DNA of 64,000 bases from Pristionchus mayeri (lineage: Eukaryota > Nematoda > Chromadorea > Rhabditida > Neodiplogasteridae). The stretch is taken from NCBI GenBank assembly GCA_036245805.1, contig BTRK01000002.1, positions 38,360,661-38,424,660 of the forward strand. Reading direction: 5' to 3'. The translations under genes were made by a program, and so were the position numbers. This document shows positions 1 through 13,411 of the stretch, piece after piece. The notes below the pieces were generated by a model. It did no database searches. It was not told the origin of the DNA and worked only from the letters and a program-made list of their open reading frames with translations. Each line of letters opens with the position of its first letter. The first letter of the stretch is position 1.

Positions 1-3000
1 GAGAAAGTTGCGAGCGTTCAAGCACAAGGCAAGCGGGCTAGACTCTGTCACAACCACTTTAAGGACTCGATCAACAAGAAAAACTCGTTGCCTGATGATG
101 TGAGTCATTACCTTGCTTGCGTTATTGTCATTGTTGCCTGTGGGTTGTACTGAGCAATGCTGTAAAGATTTTCAATTGTATCATCAAGTATTTGTCGATT
201 GCCTTACTCCGCTAGTTTAGCATCGGGAAGGGAGAAGGGGGGAAGGTCCACAACGTCTTCAGAGGGTGGACCAAGATCAAGACCAGGCAAGGACGTATTT
301 CTATATTTCCGATATCCGCTATAATTATGCAATAGTATGCCCTGGAGAGGTAATACAATACAGGCGCAGAGGAGGCAATAGTACATGCAAACATGTCCAT
401 TTTAACACGAATAGTATACACCACTTTTCCCCCTAAATCGTCTGTTTAGCATCGTGAGCAGACAGAAAGACCTCCTCGTCTTCAGAGAGCAGATCACGAC
501 GAGGTTCAAGAGTCGAATTCTTTATTTCCGAAAGACTAGAATTATATCATAGTACGCTCTGGGAGGCAATCAGAGAAAATATAGGCCCGTTGGGGCGAGG
601 ATACATCTAAACGGATATTTACTATTACAGTTCGAGCCCTTAGTGCACGAGCCAATCGATATGGTAGATGACATAGCCGATTCAATGTCCGACCTGCCAT
701 TCCACATGCCGACTCCACAACACACTAGGTCTCAGGTGCGTACAACAATATATTTATTCAAAGAATCTCGAAATTCAAAAACAATAGAGAAAAAACAGAA
801 AGAAAAATCAATTAGAAAAACGACGAAAGCCTCCTTACTAATTGCTATTAGCTTTATTCAAATGAAATCCATAAACGAAACAATAATTGAAATGCACTAG
901 TATCATTTATTGCTAGGACAATAACGAGAAAATAATACTTCATATATTGGCATATCAATTTAGTCCTACGTCCAATCTCAACAAACGATGCTATCCGAAG
1001 TGACGTCAGAAACTGGTGTCCTATGTGACCCACCCACCACTAAACTACGCACCGACTACGTTCTAGTCAAGATGGACTGCCTCCTATCCTTCTTCTCTCG
1101 CTGCCACGAGTGTGGCATGAAGGAGATAAAGGACGACTCGTTCAAGTCGCACACCGTAGGATCAGCTCTGTGCCTGGAATGGTTTTGTAACGTGTGTGAA
1201 AGGATAGTCAAGTGGTCTTCTCAACCGGTGATCGAAGGCTACTTCGATTGAAACATTAAGTTGACAACAGCAGTGCACACCACTGCAGTTTCACTCCCGG
1301 TTAGTCTATATAAATCTATTGGAAAGTAGAACTACTTAGTATGAACGATCGCAATGTGCAATAACCCAGGAACGGCATTCAGAGACTACTGGAGGCTGGA
1401 AAAGCAATGCGGCTCGCCCTTCCTTGCTACCGAACCATGCGAAAAGAATTGAAAGAGATAGTTATGCCCGCCGTGAGTGTAGTATTCGCACGACGCATGG
1501 CACAAGCAGAAGCGACTGTGAGAGGAGCCAACCCAGTTAGTCGTTATTCCTCACACTATGAAAATTATAATCTTTCTAATCATTGTGGGCACTCTCACTC
1601 TTGTCTCACCTGATCCAGCTTCCTGCTCTTCTCATCCAGGCAGCTTGCGCCGCCCACCCTCAATGTCCCAATAAGGGGATACCAAATCTACCCAACAACC
1701 CCTGGTTTCCCCCACCTTTGGAACTCCTCCAACTTCGATCTTGACTTTTTAAGGAGATTCCGCGACGCCCGACACTGAAATGTATAGAGGCATTATGTAT
1801 ACTTCAAATATATTTGAGAGACACGGTAGAAAGAACAGATTCCAAAGGAGTGGCCGGGTGGGCATCTGAGGCAGAGATGTATGGTATCTGGGGTTACTGT
1901 ACTATCGATTAGGTACGGTATCTCGACTTTCTAAAAATAAAGTTAATTCGTGATTGCCGGGGTTACGGTAGGTTGGGGGAGGTTACGGTAGAGATGTATG
2001 GTATCTGGGGTAACTGTAATATCGATTAGGTACGGTATCTCGACTTTCTAAAAATAAAGTTAATTCGTGATTGCCGGGGTTACGGTAGGTTGGGGGAGGT
2101 TACGGTAGAGATGTATGGTATCTGGGGTTACTGTACTATCGATTAGGTACGGTACTTAGTCTTGGCCTACCATGACTTACCTATCGAATTTACCATGACT
2201 CATGTTTACTCTGTGGGGAACAATGCAAAATTGAACCGACCTATTTTACTCCCGAAGAGTCCTTCTTCCTCTGCTTCCGTCATCCCCCCGATAGTCTCCT
2301 GAAATCAGTTAGACATATCGTTTTGGCAACACATCCTTCTCTTCTTATTGGCAAATAAATCTAATTTGAGAGATTACATTTTAGTACGGTATGGCATTCT
2401 CCTCAGTATCACAACTTGTAAACGTTTCAGGCAGGAGTCGGAGTGGCAGTCGATGGAAGGTATTCGCACATGGGTCATACTGCTCCCAATGGGACTGTAC
2501 CATTCATCGACATCCACACCAACATCATATTCAATGTGAAGAACATGCATAAAGACATGCGGGGGATCGGTAGCGTTAGTTGATGTGAGTAATGTGCACA
2601 CTCATTTATTACAGAAGGCATTAGTGGTCGCATGGAGAAGGAAGGAGTGCGGATCGGACTCTTGGAACTGCAGGCAAAACAGTTCACGGTTAGATATCCA
2701 CACTATCCACCGCATTACCCTACTAGTTTCTATTGGAACTCGAGATAACTATGCAAGAAATGGCTATCGCCGATCGGATCGGAGTTATGATATAGCAATC
2801 TAAATGTAGTCATTTACTGAGGAGCCATTCCTAACTGTAACGTGACTCATTCTTTAGATCACTTCGCTCGTATCTGACAACGATGGAAAGATAAAGAAGA
2901 TGATGGAAGATCATCCTCGATTCTCTCAAATTGTCCACCATTGTGACTTTTGGCACCTGGTAAAAGGACTCAACAAGGTGTTACGAGAGGTATTCGGTTT

Positions 3001-5219
3001 ACATTATATCACAAAATACTAAGCAGAATTAATATCGAACGGTGCATTGAATGCATTCAGTTAGCGAAGAGGAAAGAATGTCCTAACCTCGAATACTGGC
3101 GGCGCAAGATCGTGGACCACTGCTATGCAATGCATGAAAAGTTCCCGGATGACAGAAACACTGGGCTGGAATACATGAAGAGTGCCCTCGCGCACGTCTG
3201 CGACAGACGTACTCATTTCGAGAAGGTAGTTTGTATACACATTGGTACATGCGTTTATTCAGGGTAGAAAAGAGATAGCTGTTCAGATTCCATTCCTGAA
3301 AGGAATCTCTGGATGTCTCCATCATGATCTGTCCGAAGAGTCGAAGAGTCACAAGATTGACAGGAAGAGCAATGAATTCGCACTTCTCAAGCATGCTCTT
3401 CTCAAGCCGTTCTTCACCAAGAGCTTCCTCCGAGCAGCTCCAAAAATGAATACCTCACCTTGCGAGAACTTCAACAGCGTTCTCAATCTGTACGCACCAA
3501 AGACTTGCAAGGTTAGTGAATAAACACATCCAACCAATATATTAGGTTGAGTCATAAGTTTTTTCCAATTTTGGAGGTGCAATTCAAAGTAACCTAAAAA
3601 GCGCTCTTAAAATCCTATCAGTACAGATCCGTAGGATAAGGTAGGGGTATAGTTCACACTTATAATCAAATGTTCGAATTGTGCCGTGCATTTAAATCAT
3701 TGCAGTAATCGGTCGTTATTCACGATCGAATTTTTTACGAAAATTTTGAAAGAGTTGGACTCGCTGTTTCTTTGCAGGGAAAATAGGCTGGACATCTTCA
3801 CATGCATTATTGAGAAGCCCCTTGAATGCTCTTTTAAAAAAGTGGTTGAAAGCGGTGCTAGCTTACTCAATTCCAGTATTAGAGAATTTCAAATGAGGCA
3901 CGTAGAAAATATATCACACTTGAGTTGACAATTTTCCTGCCTTTTATGTTATAGAGACTGGCTTTTGTATAGGAGCGCTTTAATCTTACTTTATGGAGTA
4001 ACTTTACCATTCGTGAAATTTGGGACCTCGCCTCATCCCCTTTTCAAAAATGAGATTTATTGAAAAATCATGATATTCGCCTCACCGATCAAAATTTTGA
4101 CTTTTAGTTGTTATTTTTGGAGTACCTTTTCTGAATTCGCAGGAATCCCATGACTATGCGAAGCTAATGAGGGATAGAAACACATTTTTGTCATGGCGAA
4201 CTGAACACGACTCTGAAATTTGCACCTTATTTGAACAGGTCTTCTGTGCCAAATCCGAATCACATGTATTATTGTGATGTACGTTCATCACACTTCACGA
4301 TAGTGTTTATTATTTTGCCCAATCACGACTCACTGGAAAGATCTAATCTGAGAAAGTCGCAGCTACATTCGTAGCTGCGGATACTTTGACTTCAAACTAT
4401 GAACACTAGGCCCTCTCAAGAGGCCTGGACTAAAATGCGCTAAAGAGAGCATCCATGCATTAATAATATGTAAATATCAAAATGATAATCAACTAGAACC
4501 AAAGACCAGAATATGCGAAACATTTAAAAGTAAAAATTGGAAAAAACTTATGACTCAACCTGATAGAACCTCATTGAAACTTCAAATCTCCCGCTACCAA
4601 TTCATCCATTTAGCTCGCAAGTGGCATACGACGAGAAGGTGAAACTTGCCGTGATGCACCATAACACACTTGCGATGGCGGAGGTTGTCGGTGTGCGAAC
4701 AGAGAAGTCATCCCACCAGACAAATGCGAAGGGGAGAGAGGCAAAATGTGTGAAGAGGAAGAAGGACGAAGTGCCCCATGAGTGGAGGGATGAAGTTAGT
4801 GCATTGAACAGTTAGTAGGAATGGACATCAAATCAATCAATAATGACATAGCGAAGCACCAGAAAACTAAATTATTATTTTACCAGGTGTGGAGTGAGGT
4901 GGAGGGAGTCGACCGGAAGATCAGAGAGAAGGCATTCATGGAGAAGGTCGGAATCCCGGACTCGAATCGATACATGGCAGCGATCATCGAGCAGGATGAA
5001 GAATCGGACGGAGATGTCGAGGGCGAGGAGAGCGAAGTATCCATCGAGTATGGAGTGGGATACGAAGAGGATATCGATTTCGACGCCAATCCAACTGCTC
5101 TTTCCGAGGACGATGCAGAGCATGAGGACGGAGTGGAGATGGGCGAGTCCCGAGGAGAAGAAGAGACGGTGGAGGAGGGACTTGGAGGAGTGGAAGAGGA
5201 GTCGGTGCCTTCCTCCTGA
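1..5219 (+). CDS. THAP-domain DDE transposase-like protein (Kolobok-like), 5'-partial
   Basis: Exons by splice sites: 1-99, 631-735, 964-1299, 1370-1535, 2431-2574, 2615-2688, 2858-2989, 3061-3225, 3263-3511, about 4614-4794 and 4887-5219 (stop). The first exon ends a THAP zinc finger (Cys-x2-His in RLCHNHF). Exon 3 holds a CxxC...CxxC zinc knuckle followed by WSSQP, as I recall from THAP-containing transposase-like proteins. Later exons carry VDGRY, SDNDGK, the HCDFWHLVKG block and CENFNSVLNLYAPK, which I read as the D, D and E of a DDE catalytic core. The last exon is a long acidic tail. The Kolobok assignment is from memory. Oddities: TGA at 1249-1251 interrupts exon 3 although the reading after it still resembles the family, and the phases at the 1299/1370, 2574/2615 and 3511/4614 junctions do not join cleanly. 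It is probably a decayed or domesticated transposase gene. Confidence 0.68.
212..600. repeat. Diverged tandem duplication inside intron 1 of the THAP gene
   Basis: Two stretches, beginning near 212 and 442, share scattered blocks: a GTTTAGCATCG-like start, GTCTTCAGAG, a TTTATTTCCGA-like stretch and a GCTCTGGGAGG-like stretch, at a spacing of about 230 bp. Similarity is partial. The rest of the intron shows nothing recognisable. Confidence 0.45.
1873..2157. repeat. 117-bp tandem repeat, about 2.4 copies, within the 4,096-bp unit
   Basis: The block beginning AGAGATGTATGGTATCTGG recurs at 1873, 1990 and 2107. Differences between copies are few (for example GGTTACTGTACT versus GGTAACTGTAAT). The same repeat is at 5969-6253 and 10065-10349. 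It lies in the intron between the 1370-1535 and 2431-2574 exons and contains several TACGGTA-type words that recur in other repeats of the window. Confidence 0.9.
3542..4563. mobile_element. Mariner-type element with TA target duplication (unit copy 1)
   Basis: The left end TTAGGTTGAGTCATAAG matches inversely CTTATGACTCAACCTGA at the right end. TA flanks both ends (3540-3541 and 4564-4565). The element is 1,022 bp and sits in the intron between the CENFNSVL exon and the YDEKVKLAV exon of the transposase gene. No transposase could be read inside it, so it is a non-autonomous or decayed copy. A hairpin around 4363-4378 (GCAGCTAC...GTAGCTGC) lies near its right end. Confidence 0.8.
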
Positions 5220-5810
5220 TCAGACTGGAGTGAGGGAGAGGAGAAGGTGGGGATAGTTGTGGGGAGTGGACGAGGAAGAGGAAGAGGACGAGGACTTGGG
5301 CCAGGCCGCGGCAGGGTGGGAGGAGCATCCAGTGGGAAGGGACGAGAGGCAGTTGGACTGGAGACTTCGGAAGAAGAAGATGAAGAGGATCCTCGTGAGA
5401 AGCAGGAAAGCGAAGAGAGGGCAGGAGGATGGAGGGGATGAAGAAGATGAGGGATCCGATGGCGGCGACACGACCTACGAACTACCCAAGAGAGGAAGAG
5501 TGAAGAGAGAAGCATAGAGGGGACAGAGGGTAGGGTTAGGATCATGCATAGGCCAGTTAATATTGTTAGAAAGAGCTAAATTTAATTGTTTTTTTCCCGG
5601 AGACTATCACTTGTTACATCACTTACTTCGTTCACTCTGCATTGTCGCCCGAGTTGGTGTAGAGTAGTTGACCTTAATTAGACTGAACGTATTTTTAGGA
5701 ACACATTAATGGATAAAAACATACAAAACATTGCGAATCTCTATCACATTATCACTATTATCACATTATCTATCACAGAATATCGCAAAAAGAAGATGGC
5801 AATATTGAGA
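5220..5810 (+). other. Purine-rich 3' flank of the transposase gene
   Basis: About 300 bp after the stop remain strongly G+A biased on the + strand and open in another frame, ending in an acidic then basic tail (DEEDEGSDGGD, then KRGRVKREA) with a stop near 5517. The true C-terminus may therefore use a further splice or frame. The antisense serine/proline-rich frame over 4880-5545 is a shadow of this bias. From 5520 to 5810 nothing is recognised. Same content at 9316-9906 and 13412-14002. Confidence 0.5.
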
Positions 5811-6526
5811 CCTTTGGAACTCCTCCAACTTCGATCTTGACTTTTTAAGGAGATTCCGCGACGCCCGACACTGAAATGTATAGAGGCATTATGTATACTT
5901 CAAATATATTTGAGAGACACGGTAGAAAGAACAGATTCCAAAGGAGTGGCCGGGTGGGCATCTGAGGCAGAGATGTATGGTATCTGGGGTTACTGTACTA
6001 TCGATTAGGTACGGTATCTCGACTTTCTAAAAATAAAGTTAATTCGTGATTGCCGGGGTTACGGTAGGTTGGGGGAGGTTACGGTAGAGATGTATGGTAT
6101 CTGGGGTAACTGTAATATCGATTAGGTACGGTATCTCGACTTTCTAAAAATAAAGTTAATTCGTGATTGCCGGGGTTACGGTAGGTTGGGGGAGGTTACG
6201 GTAGAGATGTATGGTATCTGGGGTTACTGTACTATCGATTAGGTACGGTACTTAGTCTTGGCCTACCATGACTTACCTATCGAATTTACCATGACTCATG
6301 TTTACTCTGTGGGGAACAATGCAAAATTGAACCGACCTATTTTACTCCCGAAGAGTCCTTCTTCCTCTGCTTCCGTCATCCCCCCGATAGTCTCCTGAAA
6401 TCAGTTAGACATATCGTTTTGGCAACACATCCTTCTCTTCTTATTGGCAAATAAATCTAATTTGAGAGATTACATTTTAGTACGGTATGGCATTCTCCTC
6501 AGTATCACAACTTGTAAACGTTTCAG

Positions 6527-9315
6527 GCAGGAGTCGGAGTGGCAGTCGATGGAAGGTATTCGCACATGGGTCATACTGCTCCCAATGGGACTGTACCATT
6601 CATCGACATCCACACCAACATCATATTCAATGTGAAGAACATGCATAAAGACATGCGGGGGATCGGTAGCGTTAGTTGATGTGAGTAATGTGCACACTCA
6701 TTTATTACAGAAGGCATTAGTGGTCGCATGGAGAAGGAAGGAGTGCGGATCGGACTCTTGGAACTGCAGGCAAAACAGTTCACGGTTAGATATCCACACT
6801 ATCCACCGCATTACCCTACTAGTTTCTATTGGAACTCGAGATAACTATGCAAGAAATGGCTATCGCCGATCGGATCGGAGTTATGATATAGCAATCTAAA
6901 TGTAGTCATTTACTGAGGAGCCATTCCTAACTGTAACGTGACTCATTCTTTAGATCACTTCGCTCGTATCTGACAACGATGGAAAGATAAAGAAGATGAT
7001 GGAAGATCATCCTCGATTCTCTCAAATTGTCCACCATTGTGACTTTTGGCACCTGGTAAAAGGACTCAACAAGGTGTTACGAGAGGTATTCGGTTTACAT
7101 TATATCACAAAATACTAAGCAGAATTAATATCGAACGGTGCATTGAATGCATTCAGTTAGCGAAGAGGAAAGAATGTCCTAACCTCGAATACTGGCGGCG
7201 CAAGATCGTGGACCACTGCTATGCAATGCATGAAAAGTTCCCGGATGACAGAAACACTGGGCTGGAATACATGAAGAGTGCCCTCGCGCACGTCTGCGAC
7301 AGACGTACTCATTTCGAGAAGGTAGTTTGTATACACATTGGTACATGCGTTTATTCAGGGTAGAAAAGAGATAGCTGTTCAGATTCCATTCCTGAAAGGA
7401 ATCTCTGGATGTCTCCATCATGATCTGTCCGAAGAGTCGAAGAGTCACAAGATTGACAGGAAGAGCAATGAATTCGCACTTCTCAAGCATGCTCTTCTCA
7501 AGCCGTTCTTCACCAAGAGCTTCCTCCGAGCAGCTCCAAAAATGAATACCTCACCTTGCGAGAACTTCAACAGCGTTCTCAATCTGTACGCACCAAAGAC
7601 TTGCAAGGTTAGTGAATAAACACATCCAACCAATATATTAGGTTGAGTCATAAGTTTTTTCCAATTTTGGAGGTGCAATTCAAAGTAACCTAAAAAGCGC
7701 TCTTAAAATCCTATCAGTACAGATCCGTAGGATAAGGTAGGGGTATAGTTCACACTTATAATCAAATGTTCGAATTGTGCCGTGCATTTAAATCATTGCA
7801 GTAATCGGTCGTTATTCACGATCGAATTTTTTACGAAAATTTTGAAAGAGTTGGACTCGCTGTTTCTTTGCAGGGAAAATAGGCTGGACATCTTCACATG
7901 CATTATTGAGAAGCCCCTTGAATGCTCTTTTAAAAAAGTGGTTGAAAGCGGTGCTAGCTTACTCAATTCCAGTATTAGAGAATTTCAAATGAGGCACGTA
8001 GAAAATATATCACACTTGAGTTGACAATTTTCCTGCCTTTTATGTTATAGAGACTGGCTTTTGTATAGGAGCGCTTTAATCTTACTTTATGGAGTAACTT
8101 TACCATTCGTGAAATTTGGGACCTCGCCTCATCCCCTTTTCAAAAATGAGATTTATTGAAAAATCATGATATTCGCCTCACCGATCAAAATTTTGACTTT
8201 TAGTTGTTATTTTTGGAGTACCTTTTCTGAATTCGCAGGAATCCCATGACTATGCGAAGCTAATGAGGGATAGAAACACATTTTTGTCATGGCGAACTGA
8301 ACACGACTCTGAAATTTGCACCTTATTTGAACAGGTCTTCTGTGCCAAATCCGAATCACATGTATTATTGTGATGTACGTTCATCACACTTCACGATAGT
8401 GTTTATTATTTTGCCCAATCACGACTCACTGGAAAGATCTAATCTGAGAAAGTCGCAGCTACATTCGTAGCTGCGGATACTTTGACTTCAAACTATGAAC
8501 ACTAGGCCCTCTCAAGAGGCCTGGACTAAAATGCGCTAAAGAGAGCATCCATGCATTAATAATATGTAAATATCAAAATGATAATCAACTAGAACCAAAG
8601 ACCAGAATATGCGAAACATTTAAAAGTAAAAATTGGAAAAAACTTATGACTCAACCTGATAGAACCTCATTGAAACTTCAAATCTCCCGCTACCAATTCA
8701 TCCATTTAGCTCGCAAGTGGCATACGACGAGAAGGTGAAACTTGCCGTGATGCACCATAACACACTTGCGATGGCGGAGGTTGTCGGTGTGCGAACAGAG
8801 AAGTCATCCCACCAGACAAATGCGAAGGGGAGAGAGGCAAAATGTGTGAAGAGGAAGAAGGACGAAGTGCCCCATGAGTGGAGGGATGAAGTTAGTGCAT
8901 TGAACAGTTAGTAGGAATGGACATCAAATCAATCAATAATGACATAGCGAAGCACCAGAAAACTAAATTATTATTTTACCAGGTGTGGAGTGAGGTGGAG
9001 GGAGTCGACCGGAAGATCAGAGAGAAGGCATTCATGGAGAAGGTCGGAATCCCGGACTCGAATCGATACATGGCAGCGATCATCGAGCAGGATGAAGAAT
9101 CGGACGGAGATGTCGAGGGCGAGGAGAGCGAAGTATCCATCGAGTATGGAGTGGGATACGAAGAGGATATCGATTTCGACGCCAATCCAACTGCTCTTTC
9201 CGAGGACGATGCAGAGCATGAGGACGGAGTGGAGATGGGCGAGTCCCGAGGAGAAGAAGAGACGGTGGAGGAGGGACTTGGAGGAGTGGAAGAGGAGTCG
9301 GTGCCTTCCTCCTGA
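6527..9315 (+). pseudogene. Second copy of DDE transposase catalytic exons, no THAP exons
   Basis: Identical to 2431-5219, shifted by 4,096 bp. It contains the VDGRY exon through the acidic C-terminal exon. It lacks the exons for the THAP finger, the WSSQP zinc knuckle and the segment in 1370-1535, because the duplicated unit starts in the intron after them. No promoter or start codon for it was recognised. It could be expressed only as extra 3' exons of read-through transcripts from copy 1, or as a truncated catalytic fragment. The inserted 1.02-kb inverted-end element is present in the same intron. Confidence 0.75.
7638..8659. mobile_element. Mariner-type element (unit copy 2)
   Basis: The same insertion as in unit 1, carried along by the tandem duplication. 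It shows that the mariner insertion came before the amplification. Confidence 0.8.
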
Positions 9316-10622
9316 TCAGACTGGAGTGAGGGAGAGGAGAAGGTGGGGATAGTTGTGGGGAGTGGACGAGGAAGAGGAAGAGGACGAGGACTTGGGCCAG
9401 GCCGCGGCAGGGTGGGAGGAGCATCCAGTGGGAAGGGACGAGAGGCAGTTGGACTGGAGACTTCGGAAGAAGAAGATGAAGAGGATCCTCGTGAGAAGCA
9501 GGAAAGCGAAGAGAGGGCAGGAGGATGGAGGGGATGAAGAAGATGAGGGATCCGATGGCGGCGACACGACCTACGAACTACCCAAGAGAGGAAGAGTGAA
9601 GAGAGAAGCATAGAGGGGACAGAGGGTAGGGTTAGGATCATGCATAGGCCAGTTAATATTGTTAGAAAGAGCTAAATTTAATTGTTTTTTTCCCGGAGAC
9701 TATCACTTGTTACATCACTTACTTCGTTCACTCTGCATTGTCGCCCGAGTTGGTGTAGAGTAGTTGACCTTAATTAGACTGAACGTATTTTTAGGAACAC
9801 ATTAATGGATAAAAACATACAAAACATTGCGAATCTCTATCACATTATCACTATTATCACATTATCTATCACAGAATATCGCAAAAAGAAGATGGCAATA
9901 TTGAGACCTTTGGAACTCCTCCAACTTCGATCTTGACTTTTTAAGGAGATTCCGCGACGCCCGACACTGAAATGTATAGAGGCATTATGTATACTTCAAA
10001 TATATTTGAGAGACACGGTAGAAAGAACAGATTCCAAAGGAGTGGCCGGGTGGGCATCTGAGGCAGAGATGTATGGTATCTGGGGTTACTGTACTATCGA
10101 TTAGGTACGGTATCTCGACTTTCTAAAAATAAAGTTAATTCGTGATTGCCGGGGTTACGGTAGGTTGGGGGAGGTTACGGTAGAGATGTATGGTATCTGG
10201 GGTAACTGTAATATCGATTAGGTACGGTATCTCGACTTTCTAAAAATAAAGTTAATTCGTGATTGCCGGGGTTACGGTAGGTTGGGGGAGGTTACGGTAG
10301 AGATGTATGGTATCTGGGGTTACTGTACTATCGATTAGGTACGGTACTTAGTCTTGGCCTACCATGACTTACCTATCGAATTTACCATGACTCATGTTTA
10401 CTCTGTGGGGAACAATGCAAAATTGAACCGACCTATTTTACTCCCGAAGAGTCCTTCTTCCTCTGCTTCCGTCATCCCCCCGATAGTCTCCTGAAATCAG
10501 TTAGACATATCGTTTTGGCAACACATCCTTCTCTTCTTATTGGCAAATAAATCTAATTTGAGAGATTACATTTTAGTACGGTATGGCATTCTCCTCAGTA
10601 TCACAACTTGTAAACGTTTCAG

Positions 10623-13411
10623 GCAGGAGTCGGAGTGGCAGTCGATGGAAGGTATTCGCACATGGGTCATACTGCTCCCAATGGGACTGTACCATTCATC
10701 GACATCCACACCAACATCATATTCAATGTGAAGAACATGCATAAAGACATGCGGGGGATCGGTAGCGTTAGTTGATGTGAGTAATGTGCACACTCATTTA
10801 TTACAGAAGGCATTAGTGGTCGCATGGAGAAGGAAGGAGTGCGGATCGGACTCTTGGAACTGCAGGCAAAACAGTTCACGGTTAGATATCCACACTATCC
10901 ACCGCATTACCCTACTAGTTTCTATTGGAACTCGAGATAACTATGCAAGAAATGGCTATCGCCGATCGGATCGGAGTTATGATATAGCAATCTAAATGTA
11001 GTCATTTACTGAGGAGCCATTCCTAACTGTAACGTGACTCATTCTTTAGATCACTTCGCTCGTATCTGACAACGATGGAAAGATAAAGAAGATGATGGAA
11101 GATCATCCTCGATTCTCTCAAATTGTCCACCATTGTGACTTTTGGCACCTGGTAAAAGGACTCAACAAGGTGTTACGAGAGGTATTCGGTTTACATTATA
11201 TCACAAAATACTAAGCAGAATTAATATCGAACGGTGCATTGAATGCATTCAGTTAGCGAAGAGGAAAGAATGTCCTAACCTCGAATACTGGCGGCGCAAG
11301 ATCGTGGACCACTGCTATGCAATGCATGAAAAGTTCCCGGATGACAGAAACACTGGGCTGGAATACATGAAGAGTGCCCTCGCGCACGTCTGCGACAGAC
11401 GTACTCATTTCGAGAAGGTAGTTTGTATACACATTGGTACATGCGTTTATTCAGGGTAGAAAAGAGATAGCTGTTCAGATTCCATTCCTGAAAGGAATCT
11501 CTGGATGTCTCCATCATGATCTGTCCGAAGAGTCGAAGAGTCACAAGATTGACAGGAAGAGCAATGAATTCGCACTTCTCAAGCATGCTCTTCTCAAGCC
11601 GTTCTTCACCAAGAGCTTCCTCCGAGCAGCTCCAAAAATGAATACCTCACCTTGCGAGAACTTCAACAGCGTTCTCAATCTGTACGCACCAAAGACTTGC
11701 AAGGTTAGTGAATAAACACATCCAACCAATATATTAGGTTGAGTCATAAGTTTTTTCCAATTTTGGAGGTGCAATTCAAAGTAACCTAAAAAGCGCTCTT
11801 AAAATCCTATCAGTACAGATCCGTAGGATAAGGTAGGGGTATAGTTCACACTTATAATCAAATGTTCGAATTGTGCCGTGCATTTAAATCATTGCAGTAA
11901 TCGGTCGTTATTCACGATCGAATTTTTTACGAAAATTTTGAAAGAGTTGGACTCGCTGTTTCTTTGCAGGGAAAATAGGCTGGACATCTTCACATGCATT
12001 ATTGAGAAGCCCCTTGAATGCTCTTTTAAAAAAGTGGTTGAAAGCGGTGCTAGCTTACTCAATTCCAGTATTAGAGAATTTCAAATGAGGCACGTAGAAA
12101 ATATATCACACTTGAGTTGACAATTTTCCTGCCTTTTATGTTATAGAGACTGGCTTTTGTATAGGAGCGCTTTAATCTTACTTTATGGAGTAACTTTACC
12201 ATTCGTGAAATTTGGGACCTCGCCTCATCCCCTTTTCAAAAATGAGATTTATTGAAAAATCATGATATTCGCCTCACCGATCAAAATTTTGACTTTTAGT
12301 TGTTATTTTTGGAGTACCTTTTCTGAATTCGCAGGAATCCCATGACTATGCGAAGCTAATGAGGGATAGAAACACATTTTTGTCATGGCGAACTGAACAC
12401 GACTCTGAAATTTGCACCTTATTTGAACAGGTCTTCTGTGCCAAATCCGAATCACATGTATTATTGTGATGTACGTTCATCACACTTCACGATAGTGTTT
12501 ATTATTTTGCCCAATCACGACTCACTGGAAAGATCTAATCTGAGAAAGTCGCAGCTACATTCGTAGCTGCGGATACTTTGACTTCAAACTATGAACACTA
12601 GGCCCTCTCAAGAGGCCTGGACTAAAATGCGCTAAAGAGAGCATCCATGCATTAATAATATGTAAATATCAAAATGATAATCAACTAGAACCAAAGACCA
12701 GAATATGCGAAACATTTAAAAGTAAAAATTGGAAAAAACTTATGACTCAACCTGATAGAACCTCATTGAAACTTCAAATCTCCCGCTACCAATTCATCCA
12801 TTTAGCTCGCAAGTGGCATACGACGAGAAGGTGAAACTTGCCGTGATGCACCATAACACACTTGCGATGGCGGAGGTTGTCGGTGTGCGAACAGAGAAGT
12901 CATCCCACCAGACAAATGCGAAGGGGAGAGAGGCAAAATGTGTGAAGAGGAAGAAGGACGAAGTGCCCCATGAGTGGAGGGATGAAGTTAGTGCATTGAA
13001 CAGTTAGTAGGAATGGACATCAAATCAATCAATAATGACATAGCGAAGCACCAGAAAACTAAATTATTATTTTACCAGGTGTGGAGTGAGGTGGAGGGAG
13101 TCGACCGGAAGATCAGAGAGAAGGCATTCATGGAGAAGGTCGGAATCCCGGACTCGAATCGATACATGGCAGCGATCATCGAGCAGGATGAAGAATCGGA
13201 CGGAGATGTCGAGGGCGAGGAGAGCGAAGTATCCATCGAGTATGGAGTGGGATACGAAGAGGATATCGATTTCGACGCCAATCCAACTGCTCTTTCCGAG
13301 GACGATGCAGAGCATGAGGACGGAGTGGAGATGGGCGAGTCCCGAGGAGAAGAAGAGACGGTGGAGGAGGGACTTGGAGGAGTGGAAGAGGAGTCGGTGC
13401 CTTCCTCCTGA
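10623..13411 (+). pseudogene. Third copy of DDE transposase catalytic exons, no THAP exons
   Basis: Identical to the corresponding parts of copies 1 and 2. It is the last copy before the array exits at 14002-14005 into DOP1-related sequence on the other strand. As in copy 2, the DNA-binding exons are missing, so it cannot encode a full-length transposase on its own. Confidence 0.75.
11734..12755. mobile_element. Mariner-type element (unit copy 3)
   Basis: The same insertion as in units 1 and 2. No change was seen in its ends or TA flanks. Confidence 0.8.

Noticed and set aside
4880..5545. 221-residue serine/proline-rich open frame on the minus strand (also in the other two units)
   Set aside because: It is the antisense of the purine-rich acidic tail exon. 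Its composition follows from the strand bias, and it has no independent motif.
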